Assembly (NCBI RefSeq): GCF_040239565.1
Contig: NZ_JBEHWS010000002.1
Span: 186,001 to 250,000, forward strand
From: Fulvimarina sp040239565
Lineage (GTDB): Bacteria > Pseudomonadota > Alphaproteobacteria > Rhizobiales > Rhizobiaceae
Reading direction: 5' to 3'
Length of the DNA: 64,000 nt
Shown piece after piece: positions 61,546-64,000 of this stretch (position 1 is its first letter; every line of letters starts with the position of its first letter). The notes beneath the pieces were generated by a model. That model had not been told where the DNA came from, made no database searches, and was given only the letters and a program-made list of their open reading frames with translations. The position numbers and the translations under genes are program-made.

Positions 61546-62631
61546 ATGATCATCGAGAGCGGCTATGCGCCGTTGCTCGCGGGTGGCTTGGCCGGTCTCG
61601 TCATGGGCTATGCTGCGCGGCGGCACCATTTCTGCACCCTATCTGCGCTGGAGAGGCGCTGGTATGCGGCCGACGACAGCGGCGTCCGCAGCTGGGGTCT
61701 CGCCATTCTCGTCGCGATCGTGCTGACACAGCTTCTCGTCTGGACCGGGCTCTTCAATCCGGCCGCCAGCTTCTATCTCACATCATCCTTCGGATGGATG
61801 GGCGCGATCCTCGGCGGCATCATCTTTGGCTTCGGCATGGCGCTGGTCGGCACCTGCGGGTTCGGCGCCCTCGTCCGGCTCGGCGGCGGCTCGCTGCGCG
61901 GGCTTGTCGTCGTCATCGTACTCGGCATCTCGGCGCTTGCGACCCAACGCGGCATCTTCGCGGCGACACGCCAGTCTGTCGTCGATGGCAGCGCGATCCA
62001 GTTCGGACGGCTCGGTTCGCCGGATCAGTCGCTCGGCTCCCTGACGAGCGCCATTCTCGGGATCGATGTTTCGATGGTGGTCGCGATTGTCGTAGCGCTC
62101 GCCCTCGCCTACTGGATTTTCAGGGACGCGAACTTTCGAGCCGACACGGGCCGCATCGTCGCCGGGAGCGCCATCGGCGCAACGATAGCCTTCGGCTGGT
62201 TCGCGACCAGCTACATCAAGGCGCATTCTTTCTGGCCGACCCAGATTGAAAGCGCCTCCTTCGTGATGCCGCCGGGCGACCTGATCCTCTCCATTGTCGC
62301 CGTCACAGGCACGTTCCCGGATTACGGGGTTGGCCTCGTCATCGGCGTCATCGGGGGTGCGGCGCTCGCTGCTTGGTGGCACGACGACATCCGATGGGAA
62401 GCCTGCGACGATGCCCGCGAACTTTCTCGGCACCTTGCCGGCGCGGTACTCATGGGCGTCGGCGGCGTCTTCTCGCTCGGCTGCACGATCGGTCAGGGCA
62501 TTTCCGCCGCCTCGCTGCTGACGATCTCAGCGCCAATTGTTCTCGCCTCGATCGCGATCGGCGCGCGACTGGGCCTCGCCTATATCCTCGAAGGCTCGAT
62601 CCGAAACGCCTTCATGCTGCGGGCCCGCTGA
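61546..62631 (+). CDS. YeeE/YedE family transporter, probable sulfur-compound importer (second copy)
   Basis: This 361-residue protein has about nine to ten spans and the same three cysteine positions as the first copy: C30 in RRHHFCTLSAL, C104 in VGTCGFGALVR and C313 in SLGCTIGQG. GGGAGG lies a few bases before the ATG at 61546; the longer frame from 61420 adds a hydrophilic stretch. Overall resemblance to the copy at 49722 is low outside these motifs, so the two may handle different sulfur species. Confidence 0.86.
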   Translation: MIIESGYAPLLAGGLAGLVMGYAARRHHFCTLSALERRWYAADDSGVRSWGLAILVAIVLTQLLVWTGLFNPAASFYLTSSFGWMGAILGGIIFGFGMALVGTCGFGALVRLGGGSLRGLVVVIVLGISALATQRGIFAATRQSVVDGSAIQFGRLGSPDQSLGSLTSAILGIDVSMVVAIVVALALAYWIFRDANFRADTGRIVAGSAIGATIAFGWFATSYIKAHSFWPTQIESASFVMPPGDLILSIVAVTGTFPDYGVGLVIGVIGGAALAAWWHDDIRWEACDDARELSRHLAGAVLMGVGGVFSLGCTIGQGISAASLLTISAPIVLASIAIGARLGLAYILEGSIRNAFMLRAR

Positions 62632-62637
62632 CCCCTC

Positions 62638-63537
62638 TCAGCTTTCGGCCACGAACCGATAGGCCTCATTCTTCTTCTCGACCCGACCCATACCGCCATC
62701 CGGCAGATGGAAGCCGACGAAGCGCATCTGTTCGGTCGCAAGGCGATCGAGCAGCATCGTGCGGGTCTCCGCCCCGGCAGCCGGGTCCATGTCGGCGCCC
62801 CAGGCAAGATCGGGCCTCAGGAAGGAGATCGGATCATTCGAGATTGCATCGCCGACGACCATGGTCGGTTCGTCACCATGGACCACGAAGGCTGAATGGC
62901 CGGGCGTATGGCCCTTCGCGCCCACCGCCTCGATGCCCGGCAGCACTTCCGCACCCGGGTTGAAGAAGCTGAGGCGATCCCCGATCGCGTCGAAGCGGTT
63001 CTGAGCACCGACGACGAAACTCTGGCGCTCCTCGCCAACCTGACTGAGCGCCTCGTCCGAACTCCAGAAGTCGAACTCTTCCCGCCCGATGTGGTAGTTC
63101 GCCTGCGGAAAGAGCAGTTCGTCGAAATCGTCGACGACACCCCAGAGATGATCCGGATGGGCATGGGTGAAGATCACATCCGTCACCTCCTCCGGATCGA
63201 TGCCGGCCGCCGTCAAGTTCTGGGAAAGATCCCCTGCGCTCGGCATGAAATTCGGCCCCGCGCCGCAGTCGAAGACGACGAGACCATCAGGTCGCCGGAA
63301 GGCGGTGACGTTGCAGGACACCTTGAACGTTCCCTCGGCCGCAATCTCTTCGAGACTCATGCCTGGGATGTTGTCCGGTAGACCATTCGGCAGCAGGAAA
63401 TTGGTCGGCAGCTCCAGAAACCCGTCGCTGATCGTTTCGATCGTGCCACCTTCCGCCGCGAGGGCGCGTCGAGAAAGAGTTGTTGTCCCCAAGAGGCCCA
63501 TTGCGGCAGCGGACATCACGAATTCACGCCGGTTCAT
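62638..63537 (-). CDS. Tat-exported metallo-beta-lactamase-fold hydrolase
   Basis: This 299-residue protein has a Tat signal (NRREFVMSAAAMG) and the metal motif HAHPDH at residues 125-130, with later ligands in KGHTPGHSAF and VVGDAIS. The substrate is unknown. SoxH, found near some sox clusters, has the same fold and export route, so a sulfur-related role is possible but not shown. The ATG at 63537 is chosen because it starts the Tat signal. It converges on the second YeeE gene with six bases between them. An AT-rich stretch lies upstream. Confidence 0.85.
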   Translation of the reverse strand: MNRREFVMSAAAMGLLGTTTLSRRALAAEGGTIETISDGFLELPTNFLLPNGLPDNIPGMSLEEIAAEGTFKVSCNVTAFRRPDGLVVFDCGAGPNFMPSAGDLSQNLTAAGIDPEEVTDVIFTHAHPDHLWGVVDDFDELLFPQANYHIGREEFDFWSSDEALSQVGEERQSFVVGAQNRFDAIGDRLSFFNPGAEVLPGIEAVGAKGHTPGHSAFVVHGDEPTMVVGDAISNDPISFLRPDLAWGADMDPAAGAETRTMLLDRLATEQMRFVGFHLPDGGMGRVEKKNEAYRFVAES

Positions 63538-63570
63538 CTCTTTCCCTCCCAGTTTCGTTCGCTCTAGAAG

Positions 63571-63600
63571 CCGAAACATACGATTTTCATTATATTTTAC
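63571..63600. promoter_or_regulatory. AT-rich upstream region of the metallohydrolase gene
   Basis: It contains CCGAAACATACG (63571-63582) followed by TTTTCATTATATTTTA. The CGAAACATA part resembles the CGAAACATATGC on the minus strand at soxS and CGAACATATGC near the first YeeE gene. It may be a shared regulatory site. Confidence 0.3.
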
Positions 63601-63625
63601 CAACCGGCCCGCGCTCACGGTTCGC

Positions 63626-64000
63626 TTACCCGAGGCCAGCGATGAAGCGTTCGAGCCGGTCGGCATAGGCTTCCGGCTGCTCGACGCAGGGAATGTGCGC
63701 GGCGTTTTGGATCAAGTGAAACTCGGAGCCGTCGATCTTCTCGGCAAGGGATTTGACGAGGTCCGGCGGCGTCGAACCGTCACCATCGCCAGCAATGCAA
63801 AGCGTGGGAGCTTTTACACCGCCGATCGTCTCGGTGTAATCCGCCTTCGAAAGTGCATGGCAGGTGGCGATATAGCCTTCGAGCGGCGCGCGAAGGAACA
63901 TGTTGCGATTGAGCTGGTAGACCGGGTTGTCCGCACGCCGGAAGCCCGGCGTGAACCATTTCTCCATGGTCGCTTCGGCTATGGCGGAGAGCCCCTCCTT
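63626..64000 (-). CDS. Alpha/beta hydrolase, 3-oxoadipate enol-lactonase (PcaD)-like, 5' end cut by window
   Basis: The visible 124 C-terminal residues, with the frame open to the edge, match the last half of PcaD-type hydrolases: EKWFTPGFRR, LNRNMFLRAPLEGYIATCHAL, VKAPTLCIAGDGDGSTPP and the catalytic histidine in NAAHIPCVEQPEAY. The nucleophile region lies outside the window. The family opens the lactone in the beta-ketoadipate pathway for aromatic compounds, though related hydrolases have other substrates. Confidence 0.8.
   Translation of the reverse strand, partial: KEGLSAIAEATMEKWFTPGFRRADNPVYQLNRNMFLRAPLEGYIATCHALSKADYTETIGGVKAPTLCIAGDGDGSTPPDLVKSLAEKIDGSEFHLIQNAAHIPCVEQPEAYADRLERFIAGLG

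Overview
The window is chromosomal DNA from a GC-rich (about 60%, estimated by eye) alphaproteobacterium, most probably of the order Hyphomicrobiales (Rhizobiales). The evidence is the F1-only ATP synthase operon atpHAGDC without F0 genes, the run rsfS-rlmH-envC-ctpA-yibQ-rppH beside it, a SUPV3L1-like helicase, an EcfG-type promoter candidate in front of dps, and AT-rich Zur boxes. A marine or soil lifestyle with supplementary thiosulfate oxidation fits the content, but genus cannot be assigned from sequence reading alone.

Positions 1-10,550 (all minus strand): a helicase cut by the window edge, an acyl-CoA ligase, and a fatty-acid beta-oxidation operon transcribed fadE-fadA-fadJ. Positions 11,000-21,700: a cation antiporter, xylulokinase, a Ser/Asp-rich exported protein, a zinc module (znuA diverging from znuC-znuB-zur across two Zur-like boxes), dps, priA and an exported protein. 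Positions 21,700-27,500: a small membrane protein and atpHAGDC, closed by a strong terminator.

Positions 27,500-36,000: a binding-protein-like gene without signal peptide, a HAD hydrolase, a tiny membrane protein, then on the minus strand rsfS, rlmH, envC, ctpA, yibQ and rppH (RNA turnover, ribosome maturation and envelope remodelling). Positions 36,000-49,600 are a mosaic: three small exported or lipoprotein genes of unknown role, cysG, trhO, an uncharacterised permease, a peroxiredoxin, a 2-keto-3-deoxygluconate kinase, a Phd/VapC toxin-antitoxin pair, guaA, a lipoprotein, an MTA/SAH nucleosidase-like gene, tspO and rsmB.

Positions 49,700-62,640 hold an apparently complete thiosulfate oxidation (sox) island. 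On the minus strand lie soxV-soxW, soxX-Y-Z-A-B-C-D, a periplasmic DsrE-like gene and a YeeE/YedE transporter. On the plus strand lie soxS-soxR and a second YeeE/YedE transporter. With soxCD present, full oxidation of thiosulfate to sulfate is expected. SoxR carries the two cysteines of persulfide-sensing ArsR repressors. A Tat-exported metallo-beta-lactamase-fold protein and a partial 3-oxoadipate enol-lactonase-like gene end the window.

I found no rRNA or tRNA genes, CRISPR arrays, transposases or prophage genes. I see no clearly new multi-gene system. The best leads are the regulatory DNA and paired three-cysteine transporters of the sox island, a duplicated intergenic palindrome, a possible beta-oxidation operator, and a few orphan exported proteins.
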